Made by a program: the position numbers and the translations under genes. A stretch of 64,000 nucleotides of DNA, from NCBI RefSeq assembly GCF_014466955.1, contig NZ_AP023396.1:3906001-3970000 (forward strand), in the 5' to 3' direction. The notes under the pieces were generated by a model, which was not told the DNA's origin, did no database searches, and saw only the letters and a program-made list of their open reading frames with translations. Source of the DNA: Nocardia wallacei. Its GTDB lineage: Bacteria > Actinomycetota > Actinomycetes > Mycobacteriales > Mycobacteriaceae. Shown here piece by piece: positions 43,520 through 52,081 of the stretch (position 1 is its first letter; each line of letters begins with the position of its first letter).

Positions 43520-44209
43520 GTGCTGAGGAGAATCCGCAATCCGCGCGTCCTGGCGCTGCTGGTACTCGGCGCGGCCCTGGTCGCGGTCGCGCTGCTCACC
43601 CCGCATCCGGCGCCGCAGCAGGTGCGCGACTGGGCCGATTCGGTCGGTCCGCTGTTTCCGCTGGTGTTCTTCGCGGTGCATGCGATCGTCACGGTGGCGC
43701 CGTTCCCCCGGACCGTTTTCACACTCAGCGCCGGATTGCTGTTCGGGCCGGTGCTCGGCATCGGGCTGGCGGTGGCCGCGACGACCGTCAGCGCCGCGCT
43801 CGCGTTGTTGCTGGTACGTGCGCTGGACCGCGATCAGGTGGCGGCTCGGCTCACTCATCCGGCGGTGCGGGCGGTGGATCGCCGGTTGGCGCGGCGGGGG
43901 TGGCTGGCGGTGGGTTCGCTGCGGCTGATCGCGCCGGTGCCGTTCTCGGTGATCAACTACTGCGCCGGGCTGTCGTCGATCCGGACAGCGCCGTACCTGC
44001 TGGCCACCGTCGTCGGGATCCTGCCCGGCACGATCGGCGTGGTGGTGCTGGGCGACGCGCTCACCGGGCGGACCGAGCCGGGACTGCTGGTGCTGTCGGG
44101 GATCTGCATCGCCCTCGGCGTGATCGGCCTGGTCGTCGACGCGCGTTGGGGCGCAGAGCAATTCGCGGAGCCCGCGGCCCCGATGGAACAGGAGCCGGTG
44201 GCGCACTGA
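43520..44209 (+). CDS. TVP38/TMEM64 (VTT-domain) family membrane protein
   Basis: A 229-residue membrane protein with five to six helices. The VTT core is visible as FPLVFFAVHAIVTVAPFPRT, FTLSAGLLFGPVLGIGLA and RLIAPVPFSVINYCAGLSSI, with the conserved GxLPGT-type loop in VVGILPGTIGVVVLG. These proteins are DedA relatives, some of which scramble or flip lipids. The GTG 43520 start places a short basic tail (LRRIRNPR) before helix 1. It is divergent from the mut operon over a 270-bp gap in which I see no further gene. Confidence 0.88.
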   Translation: MLRRIRNPRVLALLVLGAALVAVALLTPHPAPQQVRDWADSVGPLFPLVFFAVHAIVTVAPFPRTVFTLSAGLLFGPVLGIGLAVAATTVSAALALLLVRALDRDQVAARLTHPAVRAVDRRLARRGWLAVGSLRLIAPVPFSVINYCAGLSSIRTAPYLLATVVGILPGTIGVVVLGDALTGRTEPGLLVLSGICIALGVIGLVVDARWGAEQFAEPAAPMEQEPVAH

Positions 44210-44258
44210 CTCGCGAAATCGGCTGTCTCGGGCGCGGCGTGATCGGCATCATGTGCCT

Positions 44259-45110
44259 ATGCCGCTGCCACCGCATCCCGATCCCGACGATCTGCGTCGC
44301 GATCCGCTGCCGCTGCGCGGAAGGGCCGCCCTCGTCACGGGGGCCAGCCGTCGTGCTGGTATCGGGTATGCCGTGGCGCGGCGGCTGGCCGCGTACGGGG
44401 CGAGCGTGTATCTGCATCATCATGTTCCGCACGATGCGGAGATGCCCTGGGGTGCGGACGAACCCGAAGCGGTCGTGGCCGGGGTCCGGGCGGCGCGCGC
44501 CGATCCGGGCGCCGAGATCGTCGCGGGACCGGGCGATCTGGCCGATCCGGCGGCACCGGCGCGGCTCGTCGCCGAGGCGGCGGCGCGGCTCGGCGGGCTG
44601 GACATTCTCGTCGCCAATCACGCGCGCAGCGGGCGCGACGGCACGCTGGACAGCATCGACGCCCCGATGCTGGACGCGCACTGGGCCGTCGACACGCGCT
44701 CGGTGATCCTGCTCGTCCAGGCGTTCGCGGCGGCCCGCCCGCCGCGGCCGGGCGGCCGGGTCGTGATGATGACATCCGGGCAGGGCATCGCCGACGGCAT
44801 GCCCGACGAGGTGGCCTACGCGCTGCAGAAGGGCGCCCTGGCCTCGATCACCCGCACGCTCGCGACGGCCCTGGCATCCCGGCGCATCACCGTGAACACG
44901 GTGAATCCCGGACCGGTCGACACCGGCTACCTGACCGGCGACGACTACGACTTCATCGCCGCCCGGTTCCCGGCGGGCCGTTGGGGCATGCCCGATGATC
45001 CGGCCCGTCTCATCGCGTGGCTCGCCACCGACGAGGCGGAGTGGGTCACCGGCAATGTGGTGCACGCCGAGGGCGGCTTCCGGCGCTGGCCACCGGAAGG
45101 TCCGAGGTAG
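44259..45110 (+). CDS. SDR-family oxidoreductase
   Basis: A 283-residue short-chain dehydrogenase. Cofactor binding is RAALVTGASRRAGIGYAVAR, the NNAG equivalent is DILVANHARSG, the catalytic serine lies in VVMMTSGQGIADG and the YxxxK motif is intact as YALQK. The C terminus ends in the usual GNVVHAEGGF. ATG 44259 is preferred over GTG 44253. Closest in pattern to FabG-like 3-oxoacyl reductases, but substrate is open. A strong terminator follows. Confidence 0.88.
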   Translation: MPLPPHPDPDDLRRDPLPLRGRAALVTGASRRAGIGYAVARRLAAYGASVYLHHHVPHDAEMPWGADEPEAVVAGVRAARADPGAEIVAGPGDLADPAAPARLVAEAAARLGGLDILVANHARSGRDGTLDSIDAPMLDAHWAVDTRSVILLVQAFAAARPPRPGGRVVMMTSGQGIADGMPDEVAYALQKGALASITRTLATALASRRITVNTVNPGPVDTGYLTGDDYDFIAARFPAGRWGMPDDPARLIAWLATDEAEWVTGNVVHAEGGFRRWPPEGPR

Positions 45111-45124
45111 GTCCGGACACGACG

Positions 45125-45160
45125 CGGCCCCGCTGCCCGGGACACCGGGCAGCGGGGCCG
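45125..45160. terminator. Strong bidirectional hairpin terminator
   Basis: A perfect 16-bp inverted repeat, CGGCCCCGCTGCCCGG / CCGGGCAGCGGGGCCG, with a 4-base GACA loop, lies between the convergent SDR and rpf-like genes. Confidence 0.85.
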
Positions 45161-45185
45161 TGAAAGTCTGGTCGGCCGCGTAGCC

Positions 45186-45794
<609 letters not shown>

Positions 45795-45831
45795 TTATCC
45801 GTTTGTTATGTAACCGAGATCACAGCTACAT

Positions 45832-45847
45832 TGTGGTCTGGGTCACG
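45832..45847. promoter_or_regulatory. CRP/GlxR-like binding site upstream of the rpf gene
   Basis: TGTGGTCTGGGTCACG fits the cAMP-receptor consensus TGTGA-N6-TCACA at eight of ten positions. An overlapping dyad GATCACA / TGTGGTC starts at 45818. It is about 310 bp upstream of the start codon, consistent with a promoter ahead of a long leader. rpfA of M. tuberculosis is a known CRP target, which makes this plausible. Confidence 0.45.
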
Positions 45848-46352
45848 TTTAGAGCAAGGTTTCGACCTCTACCTGGGCCTTTGGTAACGAGTCCGACCAG
45901 GTAGGTAACGAAATGGACCGCCTCGGGCAGCGTGGCCGGGACACATCGACGGCAACCTCCAGGCGGCGGCCGGGACGCGGACCGCTCGGTCAGGCGCCGA
46001 ATAGGCGGCGGTTCTATTCGTTCACCTTTCAGCTCGCGCAACGGTGCTGAATTTCTTTGCGTCACACGAAATCCGAATGTCGGACCGGGCAGTGCATCGG
46101 CCGCCGCCTACCGAAGCTTCGTAATCCGCTGCGGCGCAGGAAATGTCGTCGTACCCGGAATCGACGGGTACGTCGCCATTCTTTTCGATCACGCTGATCG
46201 TGATGCTGGTCGACTCGCCGCGCGCCGGCAGGATCGAGCCCGACGGCTGCGGCGCCCGGCTCGCGGGAATCGTCGCGGACGTCCGAGTTCGGTTCTGCGG
46301 GAAGGTTTATCGCGTGAACGGCAACCGCGCACGGCTGAGTCGCGCGAACCGC
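45848..46352. other. Non-coding gap between the rpf promoter region and crcB
   Basis: About 500 bp with no convincing gene. Short open frames on either strand lack ribosome-binding sites and have atypical codon use, and one forward frame (46143-46580) is antisense to crcB. I found no RNA gene or repeat here. Confidence 0.5.
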
Positions 46353-46715
46353 TCAGCCGATGACGGCTGCGACGGCGGTATATCCCAGCAGTGCCGCACC
46401 GAGCCCGGCGACGACGCTGACGACGACATTCAGCGCGGCGAACAGATAGGCGCGTTCCTCGGTGAGCCGCACCGTTTCGTAGCCGAAGGTGCTGTATGTC
46501 GTGAGCGCACCGCAGAAACCCGTGCCGATCAGGGTGAACAGCGGCGTCGAGACGGCTGCCCCGGCCAGCCCGCCCAGTAGCAGGCAGCCGGTGAGATTCA
46601 CCAGGAACGTGCCCCAGGGGAAGGCGCTGTCGTGCCGCGACTGCACCGCGCGGTCGATCAGATAGCGCAGCGGCGCGCCGAGCATCGCGCCGAGGACGAT
46701 CAGTATCACGGTCAT
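46353..46715 (-). CDS. crcB: Fluoride channel FluC/CrcB subunit
   Basis: A 120-residue four-helix membrane protein. The family signature is GTFLVNLTGCLLLGGLAGA with the pore asparagine, and the polar track TTYSTFGYETVRL carries the Phe-box. ATG 46715 overlaps the stop of the second crcB gene (ATGA). Actinobacteria often use two different CrcB proteins that form an antiparallel heterodimer exporting F-, and the coupled pair fits this. Confidence 0.93.
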   Translation of the reverse strand: MTVILIVLGAMLGAPLRYLIDRAVQSRHDSAFPWGTFLVNLTGCLLLGGLAGAAVSTPLFTLIGTGFCGALTTYSTFGYETVRLTEERAYLFAALNVVVSVVAGLGAALLGYTAVAAVIG

Positions 46716-47197
46716 GCGGCTCGCCTCCCCCGCAGGCCGTCGTGCACGGCGCGGGTCACGCGCACACCGAGGACGGTGGCGAGGAGCGCGCACACCAGTG
46801 TGCCCACGAGATAGGCGAACGACACCGCGATCGTGTCCGGTCGCAGGAGTGCGCGCGCCTCGTTGGCGTAGGTGGAGAAGGTGGTGAAACCGCCCAGTAC
46901 GCCGACGCCGAGAAACGGGCGGACCAGCGGATGGGCGGGCCGGATGTCGGTGATCACCGTCATGAGGACGCCGATGAGCAGGCAGCCGGTGACGTTGGTG
47001 ACGAACGTGGCCCAGGGAAAACCGTTCGCGGGCGTCGGCCAGCATTGCGCCAGGCCGTATCGGGCGAGCGCGCCCACGGCGCCGCCGGTCGCGATGACCG
47101 GCAGCACCACACCGTGTGCGCGGCTCAGCTCGCGGCGCTGCTCCGGTACTGCGAGATCGAAATCCGGATCGATCGGCTCGGTCTGCCTGCTGGTCAC
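46712..47197 (-). CDS. crcB: Fluoride channel FluC/CrcB subunit, longer partner
   Basis: A 161-residue CrcB with a 30-residue charged N-terminal tail before helix 1 (VVLPVIATGGAVGALARYGL). Signature segments are WATFVTNVTGCLLIGVLMTV and GGFTTFSTYANEARALL, which align with the partner subunit. The start is GTG 47197 with GGAGA upstream. It is translated ahead of and coupled to the second subunit. Confidence 0.92.
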   Translation of the reverse strand: MTSRQTEPIDPDFDLAVPEQRRELSRAHGVVLPVIATGGAVGALARYGLAQCWPTPANGFPWATFVTNVTGCLLIGVLMTVITDIRPAHPLVRPFLGVGVLGGFTTFSTYANEARALLRPDTIAVSFAYLVGTLVCALLATVLGVRVTRAVHDGLRGRRAA

Positions 47198-47235
47198 ACA
47201 CGTCTCCTACACGACTCGACCACACGGGTATTCAT

Positions 47236-47310
47236 CGGGTAGGGACTGTCGGCGGCTTCGCCACGGTTGTTCCGGGTCGTGCCCGGAGCGGCGAGCCCCA
47301 CCGCCGCATC
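47236..47310 (-). promoter_or_regulatory. Possible fluoride-riboswitch-like element upstream of the crcB pair
   Basis: Reading toward crcB: GGCGGTGGGGCTCGCC, a CCGGG/CCCGG hairpin, then GCCGACAGTCCCTACC. This parallels the fluoride (crcB) riboswitch layout: a short GGCG/CGCC stem, and a distal strand AGTCCC able to pair with GGGGCT (one G-U) followed by CTAC. Conserved GAUG-type bases are not all matched, so this is a tentative call based largely on position and pairing. Confidence 0.35.
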
Positions 47311-47348
47311 GGCTTTCGAGTCAACCACACGCGCACCGGTGCGCCGGA

Positions 47349-49985
47349 TCACGCCAGGGCTACGGCCGCGTCGCCGCCGTCGGCCACCGGCAGCGGCCAG
47401 CGCTCGGCCCGGTCCAGAGGGGCGAGGTCGCAGGCGCGCAGCTGTTCGCACACCGCGGTGCGGTATCGGTCGGCGAACAGCGCGTCCGGGTGCCGGGCCC
47501 GGGCTTCGGCGAGCCAGCCGCTCGCCTGCCGCAGCACTTCGCTCGTATCGATGTCGCCGTCGAGCAGCAGGCTGCCGTACTCCGGTGCGGCGGCCATGGC
47601 CGAACCGAGGTGCTGCAGGCAGCGGGCGGTGCCGAGGCGGTGGTCCAATTCGCTGTAGCGGGTGAGGGCGACCTGCCAGAAACGCAGCGCCCGCCGGGGT
47701 TCGCCGCGCACCCACCACAGCACACCCATCAACTCGAACGTGTGCGCGCGACCCGCGAGGTCGCGCCCGCTCCGGGTCAGCGACTCCGCCAGCTCCAAGC
47801 GGTTGCGCGCGGCCACCAAACGCCCCTGCCGCAAGTGCACCACCGCGAGGTCGATCAACGCGCACACCTCCCCCGCCACATCCGCACGCGGCAGCCACCA
47901 CCACGCCTTCTCCAGCTGATCGACAACCTCGTCCAGCCCATCCCGCCGCCCCCGTTCCCTCCGCGCGCCCGCCGAAAGCATCTCCACCACACCCCCTTTC
48001 GCCCGCAGACGGCCGAGCCATCCCCCGCGGGTCCGCCCCCGCCCGCCGCCAGCCGCACCCGCGTCACCCGCCTGCTGCATATCCGCCGACGCCGGTGCGC
48101 CGGTCGATACTCGCGTGTCATTCGGCGGTGGCGCATCGATCGACCCCTGCGCACCCGACGGCGGTGGCGCAACAGCCCGGGGCTGCCCATCGATCGACCC
48201 CTGCGCACCCGACGGCGGTGGCACATCAGCCCGGGGCTGCGCAACGATCGACCCTTGCGCACCCGACAGCGGTGGCGCATCAGTCCGTGACTGCGCAACG
48301 GTCAACCCTTGCGCACTTGCCGATGGTTGCGTATCGGTCCGTGGTTGCGGGCCCGTCCTTGGTTGCGGGTCTGCTGGCTGCAGCGCGTCGGTGGGAACTT
48401 GCGTGCCGGTCGTCAGCTGCGTATCGGTCGGCGGTTGCGGTCCGGTCGGCGGTTGCGCAGCCGTCATCGGTTGCTGGACCGTTGACGGCTGGGCGGCCGT
48501 CGAGACCTGCGGCCCGGCCGACGATTGCGTATCGGTCGATCGGTGCGCACCTGCCGCCGGTGGCGGGTCTGCTGGCTGGTGCGTGCCGGTCGGTGGTGGT
48601 GTGTCGGTGGGTGGTTGTGGGCTGGGTGACGGGTCGGGGGTTGTCGCGGGCTGGGCGGCGGTGATCGGTTGTGCGGGTTTTCGAGGGTGGGGGGCGGTTC
48701 GGTTCGGGTTCGGGGTGGGGGCCGGTGGCTCGGGAGGTTCCAGGCGGTGGAGGGCTTGGCGGTGGGCGTGGCGGGCCTGGAGGCTGGTCGCGTAGCGGCG
48801 GGGGCGGTATCGCCGGGGACGGCGGGACGTGTCGCCTGCTCGGATTCTGGCCTGGGCGCGTAGTTCCGGGTAGCGGTCGCCCAGCGGGGAATCGAGTATC
48901 AGGCGCATGGCGGCGGCGATGCCGTCGGTGTTCTCCGGCCAGTTGTTGTCGGCGAACCAGAGGTCCAGGGCGTCGGCGATGTGTGCCAGTGCGCGGATGT
49001 CGATCGTGTCGCGCAGGTCGGGTGGCAGGGTCGGCGCGGATTCGGTGGGTGGCGGGCCTCCCGGAGCGCAGGCTCGGACCAGTTCGGCCAGGCGGGGCCA
49101 TTCATCGGTGAACCAGCGGCGGGCACCGGGGCCCAGGCGGGTGGAGTCGAGGGCGATCACCCAGCGTTGCACCCTGTCCGCGTAGTGGCGGAGGAGGGCG
49201 GGCGTCATCACCTGGCGGGCCGCACGTTGCCAGAGTTCAAGCGACGCAATGCTTTCCCCGGGTGGGGACGCGGCGCCGGGGGGTGGGCTGTCGGCGATGC
49301 GGAAGACGTCGGCGGTCCGCCGGGTTTCGTGGGGAGCGGCGGGTTCGGCGCGTCGTCTGGTGTCGGCGAATCGGTCGTCGGCGCAGTGCACCAGGACCTC
49401 GTGGGCCATCAGGCGGCGGATCACCGCGTCCGCCGTCGGCCGGTTCGCCGCGCCGGCGCGGCGCGGCTGCGGCAGCAGGTCCGCGGCCGCCAGCATGGCG
49501 CTCACCACGTCGTAGAGGGCGGCCGATTCGAAGTCGGGCAGTGCCAGTTCTCGCAGCGCCGCCGCGACGACGAGATCCTCCGGCCGCAGCGGCGGCCGCT
49601 GCCCGGGGCCGCGAAACCTCGTGGGCGCCAGCAGCATCGGCACCGGCGCCGCCGGCTCGACCAGCGTCGCGGTCAGATCGAGTTCCCTGGCGCGGCGGAC
49701 GCGTTCGCGCATGTCGGACACGCGCCGCCACACCAGGTATCCGGCGGCCAGCACCACCACCGCCACGACGATCCAGCGTGCCGCGCCGACGACCCGGGTG
49801 ACGACCTCGTTCTCGCCGACCGCGCCCTCGAGCAGTTTGGCGACCACCTCGAGCATGATCGAGGACGCGATCACCCACGCACTGCCCAGCAGTCCTTGCC
49901 AGACAGACGATTTCGGTGTCGAGATCAGCGTTTCCGCCGATTCGTGGGCGGGCGGGCGGCGCTGCTCGCCGTACGGCTCGGTCAT
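47349..49985 (-). CDS. Membrane-anchored protein with proline/glutamine/threonine-rich repeat linker and C-terminal TPR-like region; unknown function
   Basis: An 878-residue protein I do not recognise. One clear transmembrane helix (ARWIVVAVVVLAAGYLVWRR, residues 68-88) follows a weaker hydrophobic stretch; the rest appears cytoplasmic. Residues 100-420 form a soluble domain (PEDLVVAAALRELALPDFES, then DVVSAMLAAADLLPQPRRAG). Residues about 430-640 are a disordered Pro/Gln/Thr linker with an 18-residue repeat (PPPSGAQGSI). Residues 690-870 are paired helices resembling tetratricopeptides (ALIDLAVVHLRQGRLVAARN, LWWVRGEPRRALRFWQVALT). It overlaps the permease gene by four bases, so it is co-expressed with the importer-like genes and may regulate or energise them. 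Confidence 0.7.
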   Translation of the reverse strand: MTEPYGEQRRPPAHESAETLISTPKSSVWQGLLGSAWVIASSIMLEVVAKLLEGAVGENEVVTRVVGAARWIVVAVVVLAAGYLVWRRVSDMRERVRRARELDLTATLVEPAAPVPMLLAPTRFRGPGQRPPLRPEDLVVAAALRELALPDFESAALYDVVSAMLAAADLLPQPRRAGAANRPTADAVIRRLMAHEVLVHCADDRFADTRRRAEPAAPHETRRTADVFRIADSPPPGAASPPGESIASLELWQRAARQVMTPALLRHYADRVQRWVIALDSTRLGPGARRWFTDEWPRLAELVRACAPGGPPPTESAPTLPPDLRDTIDIRALAHIADALDLWFADNNWPENTDGIAAAMRLILDSPLGDRYPELRAQARIRAGDTSRRPRRYRPRRYATSLQARHAHRQALHRLEPPEPPAPTPNPNRTAPHPRKPAQPITAAQPATTPDPSPSPQPPTDTPPPTGTHQPADPPPAAGAHRSTDTQSSAGPQVSTAAQPSTVQQPMTAAQPPTGPQPPTDTQLTTGTQVPTDALQPADPQPRTGPQPRTDTQPSASAQGLTVAQSRTDAPPLSGAQGSIVAQPRADVPPPSGAQGSIDGQPRAVAPPPSGAQGSIDAPPPNDTRVSTGAPASADMQQAGDAGAAGGGRGRTRGGWLGRLRAKGGVVEMLSAGARRERGRRDGLDEVVDQLEKAWWWLPRADVAGEVCALIDLAVVHLRQGRLVAARNRLELAESLTRSGRDLAGRAHTFELMGVLWWVRGEPRRALRFWQVALTRYSELDHRLGTARCLQHLGSAMAAAPEYGSLLLDGDIDTSEVLRQASGWLAEARARHPDALFADRYRTAVCEQLRACDLAPLDRAERWPLPVADGGDAAVALA
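48134..48300 (-). repeat. 54-bp tandem repeats encoding an 18-residue linker motif
   Basis: CATCGATCGACCCC or close variants begin at 48134, 48188 and 48242, exactly 54 bases apart, with a weaker fourth copy near 48296. The period is a multiple of three, and the units encode successive PPPSGAQGSI-containing segments in the disordered linker. Confidence 0.85.
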
Positions 49986-52081
49986 CGCAGCACCCCGCCG
50001 GTGAGACCGGGCACGAGAAACCGGCGCCAGGTCGCCAGCAGCAGCAGCGCCGGAGGCACGGCCGCCAGCAGCGCCCCGGCGGCGAGGTGGCTCGCGTTCT
50101 CGTTGAACTGCCGCGCCTCACCCCACAGCAGCAGCGACCACGGGCTCACGTCCGAGCCGCTGACCAGCAACCCGACGAAGAAGTCGTTCCACACCTGCAC
50201 CAATTCGAGCACCGCCACCGCGCCCAGCGCCGGGCGCGCGGTCACCACTGCCCGCCACACCACCGTCCACGGCCCGACCAGCCCGTACAGGGCGTCGGCG
50301 GCGGGACTGTCCTGCGGCGCGACGAGTGCGCCGCGCAGGATCAGCACCGCGATGGGTAGCCCGATGGCGGCGTGCACCACGATCAGCGAGGACACGGAAG
50401 TAGCGGTGAGGCCGGACAATTCGATGGCCCGGCGGATCGGTCCGGCGTACATCTGCGCGGGCAGCACCGTGAACACCACCAGGAAGACCACGGCCACCTT
50501 CGACAGCACACTGTCCGACCGCAGCGCCGCGAGATGGTGCGCGACGGGTAGGGCCGCCGCCAGCACGAGCAGCGTCGCCCACAGCGCGACCCACCCCGTG
50601 TTCACCATGCCCTGCAGCAGTTCGGTGTCCCGCCACACCGCGCCCGGCCCGTGGAATCCCGGGCCGTCCGCGCCGATCCACGCGAAGACGGCCAGCGCCA
50701 CCAGCGGCCACACCGCCAGCAGGGAGACCGCGGCGACGCGCAGCACCCCCAGCGCGATCGGCGGCACCCGCCGCGGACCCACCGCCTCGGAGGCCGTCCA
50801 GCGGCGCGGCACCGCCTCCCGCGCCGGGCTCCGCGACCAGGCCGTGCGATGGCGCCGCACATTCGTCTGGAGAATGTAGGCCGCCAGGCCGACCAGCACC
50901 GCCAGCGGCAGCGAATACGCCGCCGCCACACCGGGGTCCAGCCCGTCGTCGCCGACCAGGCGCCACCAGTGCACGGTCGCGCTGTCCAGGGAGTACTGCA
51001 GCGAGCCGGGCACCGCGATCAGCACCACGTCGAAGACCCGCGCGGCGGCCACCGCCACCACCAGACCCAGAACCAGGAAGACCGGTCGGACCAGCACGAA
51101 CAGTCGCTTGCGCGAAGGGATTTCGGGCTGTCGCGCAGACCATGAACGTCGCTGCCGCCGGATCGCGATCCAGGCGCGCCGTGCGGCACGGACGCCGCCC
51201 AGCCGCCGCAGCAGCGGGTGCAGCAGCCGGGCGACCGCCGAACGCCGCCGCACATCGGAATTCGGCGACGGGTCACGCTGGTACACGAAATCCCGGCGCA
51301 CCGGATCGGCCTCGATGGCCGCCACCGCGGCGCGGAACAGCGCGAACAGCACACCCAGCCAGCTCCACGCGAACACGGCCAGCAACAGCCCGAACAACCA
51401 GAGTTGCTGCCCGAACACGCTGTCCAGCGGCAACCGCCGCTGCGGGTACTCGAACACCAGCCGCAACGCCACCCCGGCCGCGAACGCGGAGATCCCGAAC
51501 GGCAGGATCAGCGGCTGCCACGGCCACCAGACCCGGCGGCCGAGCCGGGCGAATTCCAGTGCCGCGCCGAGGATCCCGGCCGCGCACAGCACCCACAGCA
51601 AGGTCCGGCCGTACGCGCCGCGACCGTCGGCGCCCAGCGCCACCGCGATCACCCAGCCCGAAAACGCCAGCGCCACTGCGGATCCCAGCCCCAGCAGCGA
51701 GCGCCCGACCGACACGCGCGTCCGGTTCCGCAGCAGCGCGATATCCACCAGCGTCCGGCGCACGAGCGGCCACTCCGAGCGCCGGGCCGCGCGCCACAGC
51801 GTGTGCAGCCGCTCGTCTCGGCGGCACACCAGCAGCAGGCCGACCGCCGCGGCCACGAACAGCGCGCACGCCGCCACCATGCCCGGCCGCACCCGAGCCG
51901 CCGTCCACACCGTCGTCGCCGCCGGGCCGACCAGCAGCACCGCGACCAGCGCCGCGGCCGGTAGCTGCAGGACCCACGACACCCACCGGCGCGGCGGCCC
52001 GCCACCGACGAGCGGCCCGGCCATCCGCCGCGTCGCCAGCTCCAGGTCCAGGCCGTTGGCGTAGAGCCGCTGCACCGACAT
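49982..52081 (-). CDS. Double-length ABC-importer permease (MalF-like plus MalG-like halves)
   Basis: A 699-residue membrane protein with roughly a dozen helices. The C-terminal half is a MalG-type carbohydrate permease: MYAGPIRRAIELSGLT, an EAA-like loop around DALYGLVGPWTVVWRAVV, LVQVWNDFFVGLLVSG and the characteristic end LATWRRFLVPGLTGGVL. The N-terminal half has MalF-like features (LILPFGISAFAAGVALRLVF), divided by a charged cytoplasmic loop (RRQRRSWSARQPEIPSRKR). Normally these are two genes. ATG 52081 overlaps the binding-protein stop. No ATP-binding subunit is encoded in the window. Confidence 0.8.
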   Translation of the reverse strand: MSVQRLYANGLDLELATRRMAGPLVGGGPPRRWVSWVLQLPAAALVAVLLVGPAATTVWTAARVRPGMVAACALFVAAAVGLLLVCRRDERLHTLWRAARRSEWPLVRRTLVDIALLRNRTRVSVGRSLLGLGSAVALAFSGWVIAVALGADGRGAYGRTLLWVLCAAGILGAALEFARLGRRVWWPWQPLILPFGISAFAAGVALRLVFEYPQRRLPLDSVFGQQLWLFGLLLAVFAWSWLGVLFALFRAAVAAIEADPVRRDFVYQRDPSPNSDVRRRSAVARLLHPLLRRLGGVRAARRAWIAIRRQRRSWSARQPEIPSRKRLFVLVRPVFLVLGLVVAVAAARVFDVVLIAVPGSLQYSLDSATVHWWRLVGDDGLDPGVAAAYSLPLAVLVGLAAYILQTNVRRHRTAWSRSPAREAVPRRWTASEAVGPRRVPPIALGVLRVAAVSLLAVWPLVALAVFAWIGADGPGFHGPGAVWRDTELLQGMVNTGWVALWATLLVLAAALPVAHHLAALRSDSVLSKVAVVFLVVFTVLPAQMYAGPIRRAIELSGLTATSVSSLIVVHAAIGLPIAVLILRGALVAPQDSPAADALYGLVGPWTVVWRAVVTARPALGAVAVLELVQVWNDFFVGLLVSGSDVSPWSLLLWGEARQFNENASHLAAGALLAAVPPALLLLATWRRFLVPGLTGGVLR

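Noticed and set aside
46143..46580. Forward open reading frame of 145 codons
   Set aside because: More than half is antisense to crcB, there is no ribosome-binding site and the product has no recognisable feature.
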